The notes beneath the pieces are model-generated. The model was given only the letters and a program-made list of their open reading frames with translations, was not told the origin of the DNA and ran no database searches. A stretch of 64,000 nucleotides of DNA from the NCBI RefSeq assembly GCF_014133895.1, contig NC_050734.1:620001-684000 (forward strand). The letters run 5' to 3'. The position numbers were made by a program, and so were the translations under genes. The DNA comes from Torulaspora globosa (taxonomy: Eukaryota > Ascomycota > Saccharomycetes > Saccharomycetales > Saccharomycetaceae). Below, one piece after another: positions 21,447 through 30,332 of the stretch; position 1 is the stretch's first letter; each line of letters opens with the position of its first letter.

Positions 21447-22961
21447 ATGCTGAGATTCTATGCTCGAGGTATTCTGAAAAGGTATGGAAGCACAGCAGGT
21501 TATGCTCATGGTGCAGCTGCTACGAAGAAACTCGCAAAGAACAGAGTGCAGGATATCCCGTCACCAAAAATCCTTAAGAGCTATCTCGATGAGTATGTGA
21601 TTGGTCAGGAAACGGGTAAGAAAGTGCTAAGTGTTGCAGTGTACAACCACTATTTGAGAAATCTGGACAAGAAGAGAAAAGCTGAGCTTCAAGAGCAGAA
21701 GAGAATACTTGAGGAGGAAAGTCTGAGAGACGACGAGGAGCCCCTTTACTCTAGTAGCTCCGAGTCGTCGGTTGGGCTGAAGAATTTACAGCAGCAATAC
21801 GATTCGATCTCGGCGAGAAGTGACGATGACTTGGAATTAGGTAAAAGCAACATTTTAGTCATTGGACCTTCTGGATCTGGTAAGACTCTTTTGGCGTCCA
21901 CGTTGGCAAGGTTCTTAGACGTTCCTATTGCAATCACGGATTGCACGCAGATGACCCAGGCCGGCTACATAGGCGAAGATGTTCAGGTTTGCATCGAGAG
22001 ACTACTGGTCAACGCTGAGTTCGACGTGGCAAAAGCGGAAAATGGTATAATCGTCCTGGATGAAATAGATAAGCTTGCCAAGCCTGCTGCCAGCATTGGC
22101 ACCAAGGATGTTTCTGGAGAGGGAGTGCAGCAGTCGCTCCTAAAAATAATCGAAGGCCATAAGGTAGAAATCAATGTAAAGCGGCCACTAAAGGCTGGTA
22201 CAGACAACAAAAACAACCAGACAACTGCTAAAAAGGATGAAACATTCATAATTGACACGTCTAACATCCTGTTTATGATAATGGGGGCGTTTGTAGGCCT
22301 GGATAAACATGTGGTCAAGAGAATCAAAGGCCTTCGTCAATCGAAGGAAGAGCAAGAAGACGATGTCCAAAAGCTTAGATTCAGCAATACAATAGAGGAA
22401 ATAGACTTAGGAAATGGAAAGAAGGTATCTGCTTTGAGCTTGGTGACCCCAACCGACCTTGTGAGTTTTGGGTTAATACCAGAGTTAATCGGGAGAGTCC
22501 CTATTGTGACTGCATTAGAGCCCTTACAACAAAAGGATCTTTATCAAATTTTAAAAGAACCGAAAAATGCTATCCTGGATCAGTATGAATACATTTTTGA
22601 ACAGTTTAACGTTAAATTAAGCGTAACCAGAAAAGCACTCGAAAAAGTTGCGCAATTGGCGTTGAAGGAGGGTACTGGTGCCAGAGGTTTGCGGGGAATC
22701 ATGGAGAGATTACTGCTTGATGTCAACTACCATTGCCCGGGCTCTGGAATCTCTTACGTTTTGATCGATGAAGAAACAGTAAAATCTTTACAACAAACAG
22801 AACACTCGTTAGCGACTCATGTAAACGCAAAGTATTATTCCAGAGGTCAGTTGGATGATTTCATTCTTGATGCTGGAAGGGAAGATGTAGAATTGGCTCA
22901 GGAATTAGATGAAGAGTTCGGGAGATTATCTACCAGAAAGAAGGAAGGCTGTATTAAATAA
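21447..22961 (+). CDS. MCX1: Mcx1, mitochondrial ClpX-type AAA+ unfoldase
   Basis: A mitochondrial matrix ClpX homolog; in S. cerevisiae it stimulates heme biosynthesis by activating 5-aminolevulinate synthase (Hem1) and works without a ClpP protease. It is 504 aa (520 in S. cerevisiae), starting at the ATG at 21447; an in-frame GTG 8 codons up is not a credible yeast start. The N-terminus MLRFYARGILKRYGS looks like a matrix presequence. The zinc-binding domain of bacterial ClpX is absent, as is usual in fungal Mcx1. Walker A GPSGSGKT, Walker B IIVLDEIDKLAKP, a VIGQETGKKVLSVAVYNHY region and the sensor-2 block GTGARGLRGIMERLLLD are present. It matches YBR227C. Confidence 0.95.
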   Translation: MLRFYARGILKRYGSTAGYAHGAAATKKLAKNRVQDIPSPKILKSYLDEYVIGQETGKKVLSVAVYNHYLRNLDKKRKAELQEQKRILEEESLRDDEEPLYSSSSESSVGLKNLQQQYDSISARSDDDLELGKSNILVIGPSGSGKTLLASTLARFLDVPIAITDCTQMTQAGYIGEDVQVCIERLLVNAEFDVAKAENGIIVLDEIDKLAKPAASIGTKDVSGEGVQQSLLKIIEGHKVEINVKRPLKAGTDNKNNQTTAKKDETFIIDTSNILFMIMGAFVGLDKHVVKRIKGLRQSKEEQEDDVQKLRFSNTIEEIDLGNGKKVSALSLVTPTDLVSFGLIPELIGRVPIVTALEPLQQKDLYQILKEPKNAILDQYEYIFEQFNVKLSVTRKALEKVAQLALKEGTGARGLRGIMERLLLDVNYHCPGSGISYVLIDEETVKSLQQTEHSLATHVNAKYYSRGQLDDFILDAGREDVELAQELDEEFGRLSTRKKEGCIK

Positions 22962-23057
22962 TGATAAAGATAAAATTAATGTGCGTTTTATATACGAGAA
23001 TCCAGCCTCGCACATAAACATGTACTCAGTACTTTACTTCAGTAGCGGATCAGCGTA

Positions 23058-25439
23058 CTACTGACATGCAATTTTTCTCGGTTTTTGGGCTACAATCAGA
23101 AGTGCTCTCATGCAACCGGCATTATCGTCGACCTTATCCAGATGTTCGGTCGTGTACCTTTGAAATAGAGTTGGTGGATCTGTATCCTTTGGTGGTTTAC
23201 TAGGATCTGGCATCTGCTTCCTCAGCAGTAAGTCCCATGTAATTTGAGAGAAAAGCTCATTTAAACAACCCATGTCTGTTGAGAAATCTCCCGTTTTCAA
23301 ACTAAGGATCGAGTACTTTATGTTAGTGAAACCGATTTCCTTGAATGCCTGCACAAGATGTTTCGTCGGGTGTACGTAAATGCCATGATTCATCGCTTCC
23401 AAAGCCATAGCATCGAAAGTCTTTTCCCTTTCCATGGTGGTAGGAAATTCTTGCATGGACTCCTCTGTTGGGGCTGTAAAGGTATTTGATAGCCGCAGGT
23501 CGTAAACGCTCGCCAATGCGAACCCTCCCGGTACTAAGCATCGAATCATTTCTCTTAATAATGACTTCCACTTGGTGTAGCCTAAGTCTGACCAGAGCCA
23601 TGGTGCATATATGGAAGGTATGACGTTATCTGCGAAAGGGAGAACAATTTGCAAACATTCCTTGTTGTACAAAAATGCCTTTCTCGCCTCTAGCTTTTTA
23701 TCCTCTTCCGATCGCTCAGATTCCGAACTATTTGCTTCTTGTGGGAGAAAGTACTGAGTAGGCATTCTGACTCTTTTGTAATTTCCAAGACACTTACTGA
23801 AGTAATCTTCCAGCCAAGCATTCTGGATCGATTGAGCACGCCCACCTAATTTCCCCTCCGGAGAAGACGGCGCAGGTACCTCTGATTGCGTGCTTTGAGG
23901 GATTGAATGGGCGTGTCTTCTTTTGAAGAGGCTAGCCAGACCTGATCTTTTGCCAAGTTTATTGTGGGAACCCTTCTTTTTGGAGCTTTCATTAAGTCCT
24001 GCTTGCCAAGACTTGCCAGGATCTCCACTAGTCGTCTTTGGCGCAGCGGAGGCAGCGGAGGCAGCGAGATCTTCAGTCAGATCACTGATCCTCCTATCCA
24101 TGCAATCAAATAGGCAATAAGCCACGTTTTCTGAATCGATTCGTTCGATGTCTTCCTGTTTAGACACGATTTTCGCACCTTGGAAAGTTTCAGACGACTC
24201 CTGCGTTTTACTGACATTATTGGCCGCTTCCTCGCGGGCCGTCCACGGTGTTGTATCTAAACAATAGTCGACGATATTCAGATTAGGCTCATCATAGGCC
24301 AATTGCCAACCGAATTCGTCATCCGGTAAACTTCTCAGAAGCAGAATATCAATTTCCTCCAAAGGCTCAACCGCCACAGGCCTCGAAGTCACTACCTCGC
24401 CTTCTGACTGCTGTAGAAAAACGGAGCTTTGGATCGTTGTCAGGCTCCGTGTACTTGTCCTCCTCTGCAGCAATCCCTGAACGACATCTGGTGAGAAAAA
24501 GATGGAGTTCGTACTGAAGAGAAGTCTTTGCGCCTGAATAAACCACAACGAAATAATCGACTCTATCTCTGTGTAATCATAGGAAGTGTTGTACGAGATG
24601 TAGTTCTGTGTTTTTATATCTTCCTCGGACAAACCCTGCAGGAAAAATGGGTAGCACTGGTAAGCATAGGCTCTCGACTTCAGATACTGCTTGATGTAGT
24701 TCACAAAGGACACAATTCTTTTCCGCGAATGCACAAGCGCATCCCACGGTTTTGTATCCATGTTGAACGAAAGAAAGATGTTCATCCTCTTGAAGTTTTT
24801 GTTGTACAACGGGGTGTAGAGAATCTGTTTAATTTCCCCATCGATAGGCACACTTATCACGTTGAATGAATGCGTTTGTACTAGCACGGAAGAGCCCACT
24901 TTCGGCAAGCAGTTCCAATCCCACACCTTTCGCCTATGCTGAGTAGCTACCACTTTCGACGTGTTGCCATGTATCCCAGTGGTCGGCGCCAACTGAATTT
25001 TCTCATTGCTAATCTCAAAGTCATGCCCGGAGCCAAAATAGTTGTGTCCGTTAATCGCAGCGGCCATCCCGGAAAACGACTTGGGTCCTCTTGCTGCCAC
25101 CGACGGAGACCTTCCGGAAGGCTTCTCGACTGTCAATCCAAAGGACGGCAGCTGATTAGCCTCCGCCAATGGCTGTTTTCCAGCCAACTTTTGAGCCCGA
25201 GGCGATTCCGCCTCGATCGCCAAACGTGCCGGCGTGCTTTCAGAGCCATCTGCACTTTTTTCGTCCTTTATAATGATTGGTTCCGTGAACTGCTCTTTCT
25301 TGATATGCTCGATCTCTTCTAGCAACCTGCTCTTCTCCGGATCTCCGTCGGTTTCGTTCTGATACTCATTAGGGCTCTTATCCCTGTGTGAACTCGATCC
25401 CACCGTCATCCGCTGTGATTGGGAACCGTCCGTTTCCAT
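23058..25439 (-). CDS. YBR225W homolog with methyltransferase-like C-terminal region
   Basis: A 793 aa protein (S. cerevisiae YBR225W is 900 aa and uncharacterised). The start is the ATG at 25439; a stop lies just above the GTG at which the frame opens. The N-terminal 150 residues are charged and disordered. The middle is folded but unfamiliar. Near residues 597-645 the pattern LPFADN...W.W.DLGY..WKSLLREMIRCLVPGGFALASV resembles the motif of class I SAM methyltransferases (LPFPDNSFD ... L.E..RVLKPGG), followed by an LVQAFKEIGFTNIKY block like the last strand region. The Gly-rich SAM-binding motif I is not evident before it, so the domain may be degenerate. Synteny: between MCX1 and MET13/TDP1. 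Confidence 0.85.
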   Translation of the reverse strand: METDGSQSQRMTVGSSSHRDKSPNEYQNETDGDPEKSRLLEEIEHIKKEQFTEPIIIKDEKSADGSESTPARLAIEAESPRAQKLAGKQPLAEANQLPSFGLTVEKPSGRSPSVAARGPKSFSGMAAAINGHNYFGSGHDFEISNEKIQLAPTTGIHGNTSKVVATQHRRKVWDWNCLPKVGSSVLVQTHSFNVISVPIDGEIKQILYTPLYNKNFKRMNIFLSFNMDTKPWDALVHSRKRIVSFVNYIKQYLKSRAYAYQCYPFFLQGLSEEDIKTQNYISYNTSYDYTEIESIISLWFIQAQRLLFSTNSIFFSPDVVQGLLQRRTSTRSLTTIQSSVFLQQSEGEVVTSRPVAVEPLEEIDILLLRSLPDDEFGWQLAYDEPNLNIVDYCLDTTPWTAREEAANNVSKTQESSETFQGAKIVSKQEDIERIDSENVAYCLFDCMDRRISDLTEDLAASAASAAPKTTSGDPGKSWQAGLNESSKKKGSHNKLGKRSGLASLFKRRHAHSIPQSTQSEVPAPSSPEGKLGGRAQSIQNAWLEDYFSKCLGNYKRVRMPTQYFLPQEANSSESERSEEDKKLEARKAFLYNKECLQIVLPFADNVIPSIYAPWLWSDLGYTKWKSLLREMIRCLVPGGFALASVYDLRLSNTFTAPTEESMQEFPTTMEREKTFDAMALEAMNHGIYVHPTKHLVQAFKEIGFTNIKYSILSLKTGDFSTDMGCLNELFSQITWDLLLRKQMPDPSKPPKDTDPPTLFQRYTTEHLDKVDDNAGCMRALLIVAQKPRKIACQ

Positions 25440-26101
25440 TCCACCTTTGTCCAGCAAATCTGCCTCTTTTCTTGGGCTTTCCGACGCCTTTGAACTATAT
25501 CCCACCTAGTTCTCGGCTTGCAAACACTTCCAAGGCCCAACGAGGCAATTGGACTCTCTCAACCAACTAACTACAGTGAGTCCCCTTACTGAACTTCTAT
25601 ATCAAGCTACTTTTTTACTATGGAAAATCTATCTACTTGTTTTAACATACGAAGCCAAGACAACAGCTCGAGTAACTTGAACCAATTCTTGCCAGCCAAG
25701 CCCTGCTCAGCGACGGCAGGCCGCTGAGCCCTCTTGCTCAATCACACCGCAGAACGGTGTGCGTAGAACGGGGACGAAAGCGGCCACAATTCGTTGCAGC
25801 AAGCTCATTACAAGCCGAAGCCTGTTGTAGAGTCAAGACATACCAAACGACAACAGCAGTTGAGTAGTGTTTATATACAGTACAGATCGGAAGCTGGTTG
25901 TTGTGTACTCCAGTGTTGAGGAATAGTCTAGTGGTAATGATAGTAATCCCATGTTGAAATGCCAGATTTTAACAGAGATAAATGCAAAAGGTGCAAATAT
26001 GTCTTGTGTAATTCAAAGTAGTGCAAAATCATTAGTTTTGTTGAAAATTTAGCATGATTTTGTGACCGATTGGTTAGATGAGCATATTTTCACTTAATTT
26101 C
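25440..26101. other. Spacer between the YBR225W homolog and MET13
   Basis: A 662 bp spacer holding the upstream region of the YBR225W homolog and the 3' flank of MET13. It contains a perfect 7-bp hairpin CACACCG-CAGAA-CGGTGTG (about 25744-25762) inside a G/C-rich patch, and a stretch near 25920 that looks like a tRNA D arm but has no other tRNA parts. No gene is supported. Confidence 0.45.
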
Positions 26102-27901
26102 TTAAATGGTGTTCAATAATGCAAAGATTTTGTTGTCCTGGGAGATGAAATCGTTGTCGACAATGTTGACGAGGACGTAGTCGGATATCAAATGTGTCAG
26201 CAGGTCTGCGCTGTCGCCGATTTGGTGGTTTTGGAAGTTCAGTCTCCATTCCTTGAGGATGTGGAAAAACTCCTCCTTCCAGGCCAGGAAGGACACTTTC
26301 TCGACAATGGTGGGCTGCAGGACTTCTCTGCCCGGGAAGATACCCCATGTCACCGAGTTTGCTCTGCAACCGTCCGGATGGTTGGTGGACAGATTGCCTT
26401 CATCGTCAACCGCGAAGTACGTCAGGATCACGTCGTCTTTGAGGGCGTCGTGCAGGCGTTGGGCTTTCGATCTGGGCAACAGAAACTCTAGATACTGCTT
26501 CTGGTACACGTAGCCGTCCTTGGGGCCCCAGCCGAACACGGGGTCGCTTGATTTGACGCCGTTCAACTGGGTTTGCGAGTTGATGGTGATGATCTGCTTC
26601 TTGTTCAGTTGGATCAAATCGTCCAGGATGGCGTCCACTTCATGGTTCAGCGGCATGTCACTCCAGGGCAAGCAGCTGACCTTTCTCTCTAGGAAATCCA
26701 CCACTAGTTGTGCCACATCCTCGGCCGTCTTCGGCGTTGACCATAACTCAAGCGACTTTTTACCAGACTGTCTGATCAAGGAAGAGCCGCAGAGATCCAG
26801 ATCGCCAAATGCTGGCGAGGACGAGTCACCGAATCTACCGTTAGGAAACTCATCGACCGCCCACTGCGAAGTTCTTGCCACGTAGGAGTAGGGTCTGCGC
26901 TTCCAGAAAATTGGTCGAACTTCTTCGTTCCGGCGTTGAGGATTCAAGGACTTTCTCCAAGGCAACATTGCCAGTGTGTTCTCACCATCGAGTTCCTCTT
27001 GATCCGGCAACAGGTTCATTCTTTCTAAGATCATCAATGGAGCTTTTTCCAAGTTCATTGTGTAGAGATGCAAGTGAGTAACGTAGCCACTGTCCAGTAT
27101 CCTTTGGCACATGTCCACCACCAGGCTAGTACCGGTTTCACGAACCTGTTGATCATCGTCCTTGATAGGCTCTAGCTGCTTCATAAATTCATCTGGGATG
27201 TGGATGTCACACCACTGGGCTCTTCTTAAAAATGCTGCGTAAGTCGTAATAGGCATGATACCAGGGATGATAGGAATATCAATACCGGCTTCCCTGACCT
27301 TCTTGCACCATTTGATGAAGATGTCTGCATCGTAGAACATCTGAGTGATGACGAAGCTTGCGCCAGCGTCAACCTTTTGCTTCAAATAGTCGATCAACTC
27401 GGAGTCATCGGTGTCGTCCCCTGGGTGGCCCTCAGGGTATCCAGCTACACCAATATCGAAATGGTCTCTATACTTAGCCCTGATATATTTGACCAGGTCT
27501 TTGGCATACTTGAAACCGCCTTGCACTTGCGTCCATTCAGAGTTCACCGGCGGATCGCCTCTGAGAGCCAGGATATTCTGACAGCCCGAGTCATAAGCAC
27601 TTTGCAAGGCTTCATCAATTCGAGACACCGGCATGTTGGTACATGTCAAATGCATACAGGTCTCCAGTCCAAGAACAGACTGGGCTGTTGACACCAAATC
27701 GGTCGACAGCCGCGATAGCACTCCTCCTCCGGCATTCCAAGTAATATCGATAAACTGCGGCAATGACGACTCGTACATTCTATCCATACGATCATACAGG
27801 TTCTGGACACCCTGAGTGGTCTTGGGGACAAAGTACTCATAGGAAAACGTGGGTTTTGAGGATTTCTCCCTCTGCTTCTGCAACTTCTCCGTGATTTTCA
27901 T
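26102..27901 (-). CDS. MET13: Methylenetetrahydrofolate reductase Met13
   Basis: Major MTHFR isozyme, reducing 5,10-methylene-THF to 5-methyl-THF for methionine synthesis. The start is the ATG at 27901; three codons up the frame opens with TTG. The 599 aa product compares with 600 in S. cerevisiae. The N-terminal FAD-binding TIM barrel covers about 1-300 (SYEYFVPKTTQGVQNLYDRMDRM, ILALRGDPP, DIGVAGYPEGHP, ITQMFYDADIF). The C-terminal S-adenosylmethionine-binding regulatory domain starts near 330 (RPIFWKRRPYSYVART) and runs to the end. It matches YGL125W; S. cerevisiae MET12 is a distant paralog elsewhere. Confidence 0.96.
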   Translation of the reverse strand: MKITEKLQKQREKSSKPTFSYEYFVPKTTQGVQNLYDRMDRMYESSLPQFIDITWNAGGGVLSRLSTDLVSTAQSVLGLETCMHLTCTNMPVSRIDEALQSAYDSGCQNILALRGDPPVNSEWTQVQGGFKYAKDLVKYIRAKYRDHFDIGVAGYPEGHPGDDTDDSELIDYLKQKVDAGASFVITQMFYDADIFIKWCKKVREAGIDIPIIPGIMPITTYAAFLRRAQWCDIHIPDEFMKQLEPIKDDDQQVRETGTSLVVDMCQRILDSGYVTHLHLYTMNLEKAPLMILERMNLLPDQEELDGENTLAMLPWRKSLNPQRRNEEVRPIFWKRRPYSYVARTSQWAVDEFPNGRFGDSSSPAFGDLDLCGSSLIRQSGKKSLELWSTPKTAEDVAQLVVDFLERKVSCLPWSDMPLNHEVDAILDDLIQLNKKQIITINSQTQLNGVKSSDPVFGWGPKDGYVYQKQYLEFLLPRSKAQRLHDALKDDVILTYFAVDDEGNLSTNHPDGCRANSVTWGIFPGREVLQPTIVEKVSFLAWKEEFFHILKEWRLNFQNHQIGDSADLLTHLISDYVLVNIVDNDFISQDNKIFALLNTI

Positions 27902-28393
27902 CTTGAACAAATGGAAGCAACAGCAAAATGGCAGTTAGCTGTTGGGATCTCCTTTGATTCACTACTACGTTTCTTGGCCTAAAATTTACAATCAATCAGT
28001 ATGTTTATAATGTCAAGACCTATCGACGTATTTCCTTTTGTTAAATACTGAGATGCCAGTATATTTTCGATTATCCCAGCTTTTTCCACTGTGTTATCGT
28101 GGCCTCTAATTATCAAACCGTGGATACCAATCGAAACTCCTCTATACCAATCAACAGTACCCTATGGTTGAAACTATGGCAAATTGTGAACTCATGTGAA
28201 AAAATAGAGCTTGACTCATTAGAAAAGTGCGACGACTAATAATGGAGTTCCAGCGGTCGGTGTTATAAATTCCCCAAAACGGCAACTGTGGAACGACGGA
28301 CGGAAAAACTGCAAGAAGATTATCCGATAAGACGTAATAGCACATGACATTATTCCGCTGTGGTTTTTTCCGAGCGATCTTTGGTAATACTCG
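27902..28393. other. Divergent region MET13-TDP1
   Basis: A 492 bp divergent promoter. AACTGTGG at 28284-28291 equals the Met31/Met32 core, and TGATTCA near 27955 is close to a Gcn4 site; both are weak single matches. No CACGTG Cbf1 site was seen. No other gene. Confidence 0.4.
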
Positions 28394-30094
28394 ATGCCAC
28401 AGATAGTGTCAGTCCCTTCAAGCCAAGAATCTCAGGTCAAGGGATGCTTGAAGACCAATGTGGTATTGGGAGAAATAGGTAGACTGGAAATGGAGATATC
28501 TGAGTGCAGAAGAGCTGTTGCTGAGCGGTGGAGCAAGGTAGAATACCGTCAGACGCAAATCAAATCTGATACTGCAGAATGCAATGATGATAGCGCTGTG
28601 AGCACTGATGTTGAGGGTTATTCGGATGAGAGAGTTTTGAAGAAGGTTAAGCGAGAGGTTATAGATCTTACCGCTTCCGATGAAGAGATAGAGACGCCGA
28701 TAAGCTCTGATTTCAAGCTTGTGCGGTCTGAAGTTTTAGATTCGAACGTTGCATCTAGCCATTTCATCAGCTTTGACCAGATATTCGGCGATAAAACTCT
28801 GAAGAAAAGCATTCTCTTTAGCTATCAATATGAGTTGGATTTTTTGCTGGCCCGCTTCCACGGCAAGGTGGAGGAGATAATCCTTGTCGCGCAGACGGGC
28901 ACTATTCGACCATCTTCAGCACCTGCAGCGATCGCTCTGACCGATCGGCTGTCGATTATAGAGTTCAACATGCCTCAGTTCACTTGCCATCATTCCAAGA
29001 TGGTTATTAATTTTTATGACGACGGTTCCTGTCGAATTTTCATGCCCTCCAACAATTTTACATACGCAGAAGCTAACTATCCACAGCAGGTTTGTTGGTG
29101 TAGCCCGCGGTTGGAACGAGCCAGAGACGCTTATGTGCGAGGGTTTTCAGCTTTCCAAGACAGTCTTCTCGACTATCTTGGCACCTACAAGCTGAGAAAA
29201 ATCTCGGAAAGGGTTGTTTCGAGCATCAAAACTGTCGATTTTTCTCCATTACAAGACGTAACTTTCGTCTTTTCTTCTCCAAGCAACGAGATAGCATCCG
29301 GACTCCAGAGCCTGGCCAAAATCATCTCTGGAGGCGCGCGTGATGAGGCTGGTGGACGCGCGTACCACTACCTGTGTCAATCATCCACGATAGGTGCAGC
29401 CGTCTCAAAGAAAACTCATGCGAATTTGTTCACCCATGTGTTCATACCTATTCTACATGGTATAATTTCGCCGAAATCGAAGTTACTGAGTACTGAGGCT
29501 CTCCTGAACGAGTTCAAGGTGAGACATATAGTGCCACACCTGGTCTATCCCACTGTCGAAGAGATAAGAACGTCACCGCTGGGGTGGCTTTGTTCGGGCT
29601 GGTTCCACTTCAATTACAACAGGGATATGGCTCACTACAACATGCTCTCAAAACAGTTTAGCGTCTTTCGCAAGCAGGATTCGCGGCGAGTGTCCCAAAA
29701 CAGGAGAACGACTCCTTCACATTCGAAATTTTATATGAAATTTACAACGGAGCTTGAGGCCGAGCTAGGAACTTCCATGGGCCTCGACTGGTGTCTATAC
29801 ACTTCATCTAACCTGAGTCGAACCGCTTGGGGGACCGGCACCGCACGTCCGCGAAACTACGAAGTTGGTGTTTTACTCAAAGCGGGCGCGAGGGAGCTGA
29901 TCTGCCGAAGCTTCACCGACGTTACTTACAGAGATTCCTCAAATTTCAAGCTCAAACCCAATTCCCAGCTTGTGCTGGTGCCATTTACACTTCCGGTTAT
30001 ACCGTATGACGCCAAGCAAGCGGACGAAGCATTTTGCATGAGCAAAGATTACGACCTTAATGATATAGATGGAATGCCATATCCCCACAACTAA
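28394..30094 (+). CDS. TDP1: Tyrosyl-DNA phosphodiesterase 1
   Basis: Repair enzyme that hydrolyses the bond between a topoisomerase tyrosine and the DNA 3' or 5' end. It is 566 aa (544 in S. cerevisiae). Both HKN-type active-site motifs of the phospholipase D superfamily are visible: H200-S-K202 in CHHSKMVINFYDDG with a following MPSNN, and H443-S-K445 in HSKFYMKF with downstream TSSNLSRTAWG. The N-terminal about 110 residues are acidic and unstructured. It matches YBR223C, divergent from MET13. Confidence 0.95.
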   Translation: MPQIVSVPSSQESQVKGCLKTNVVLGEIGRLEMEISECRRAVAERWSKVEYRQTQIKSDTAECNDDSAVSTDVEGYSDERVLKKVKREVIDLTASDEEIETPISSDFKLVRSEVLDSNVASSHFISFDQIFGDKTLKKSILFSYQYELDFLLARFHGKVEEIILVAQTGTIRPSSAPAAIALTDRLSIIEFNMPQFTCHHSKMVINFYDDGSCRIFMPSNNFTYAEANYPQQVCWCSPRLERARDAYVRGFSAFQDSLLDYLGTYKLRKISERVVSSIKTVDFSPLQDVTFVFSSPSNEIASGLQSLAKIISGGARDEAGGRAYHYLCQSSTIGAAVSKKTHANLFTHVFIPILHGIISPKSKLLSTEALLNEFKVRHIVPHLVYPTVEEIRTSPLGWLCSGWFHFNYNRDMAHYNMLSKQFSVFRKQDSRRVSQNRRTTPSHSKFYMKFTTELEAELGTSMGLDWCLYTSSNLSRTAWGTGTARPRNYEVGVLLKAGARELICRSFTDVTYRDSSNFKLKPNSQLVLVPFTLPVIPYDAKQADEAFCMSKDYDLNDIDGMPYPHN

Positions 30095-30332
30095 TAAGCA
30101 TTTATGTAGTACTAATAGATAATACTTGTCGCATTTCGGTTAGAATAAATCGTTTAATTATTTATAATATCGCTTTGGTTTTGGTGCCAGCGTCAGATTT
30201 AAGCCCGCTCCTATTAGCACGGAGTGTCATTAGCGAACCCCCGAGATTTCAGTACTATTTAAAAGGAAGACCTCTCAGTAAGAAAGGTCTTCTGATAGAT
30301 AGCTGACCAAATCGATTATCTAGCCATCTGCA

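Noticed and set aside
25501..25660. Possible upstream exon for the YBR225W homolog (a GTATGT at about 25645 on the minus strand)
   Set aside because: No branch sequence like TACTAAC lies between it and the coding frame, and an ATG start at 25439 gives a sensible protein.
25918..25960. D-arm-like sequence TAGTCTAGTGGTAATGATA, possible tRNA
   Set aside because: No matching acceptor stem, anticodon arm or T-arm B box follows.
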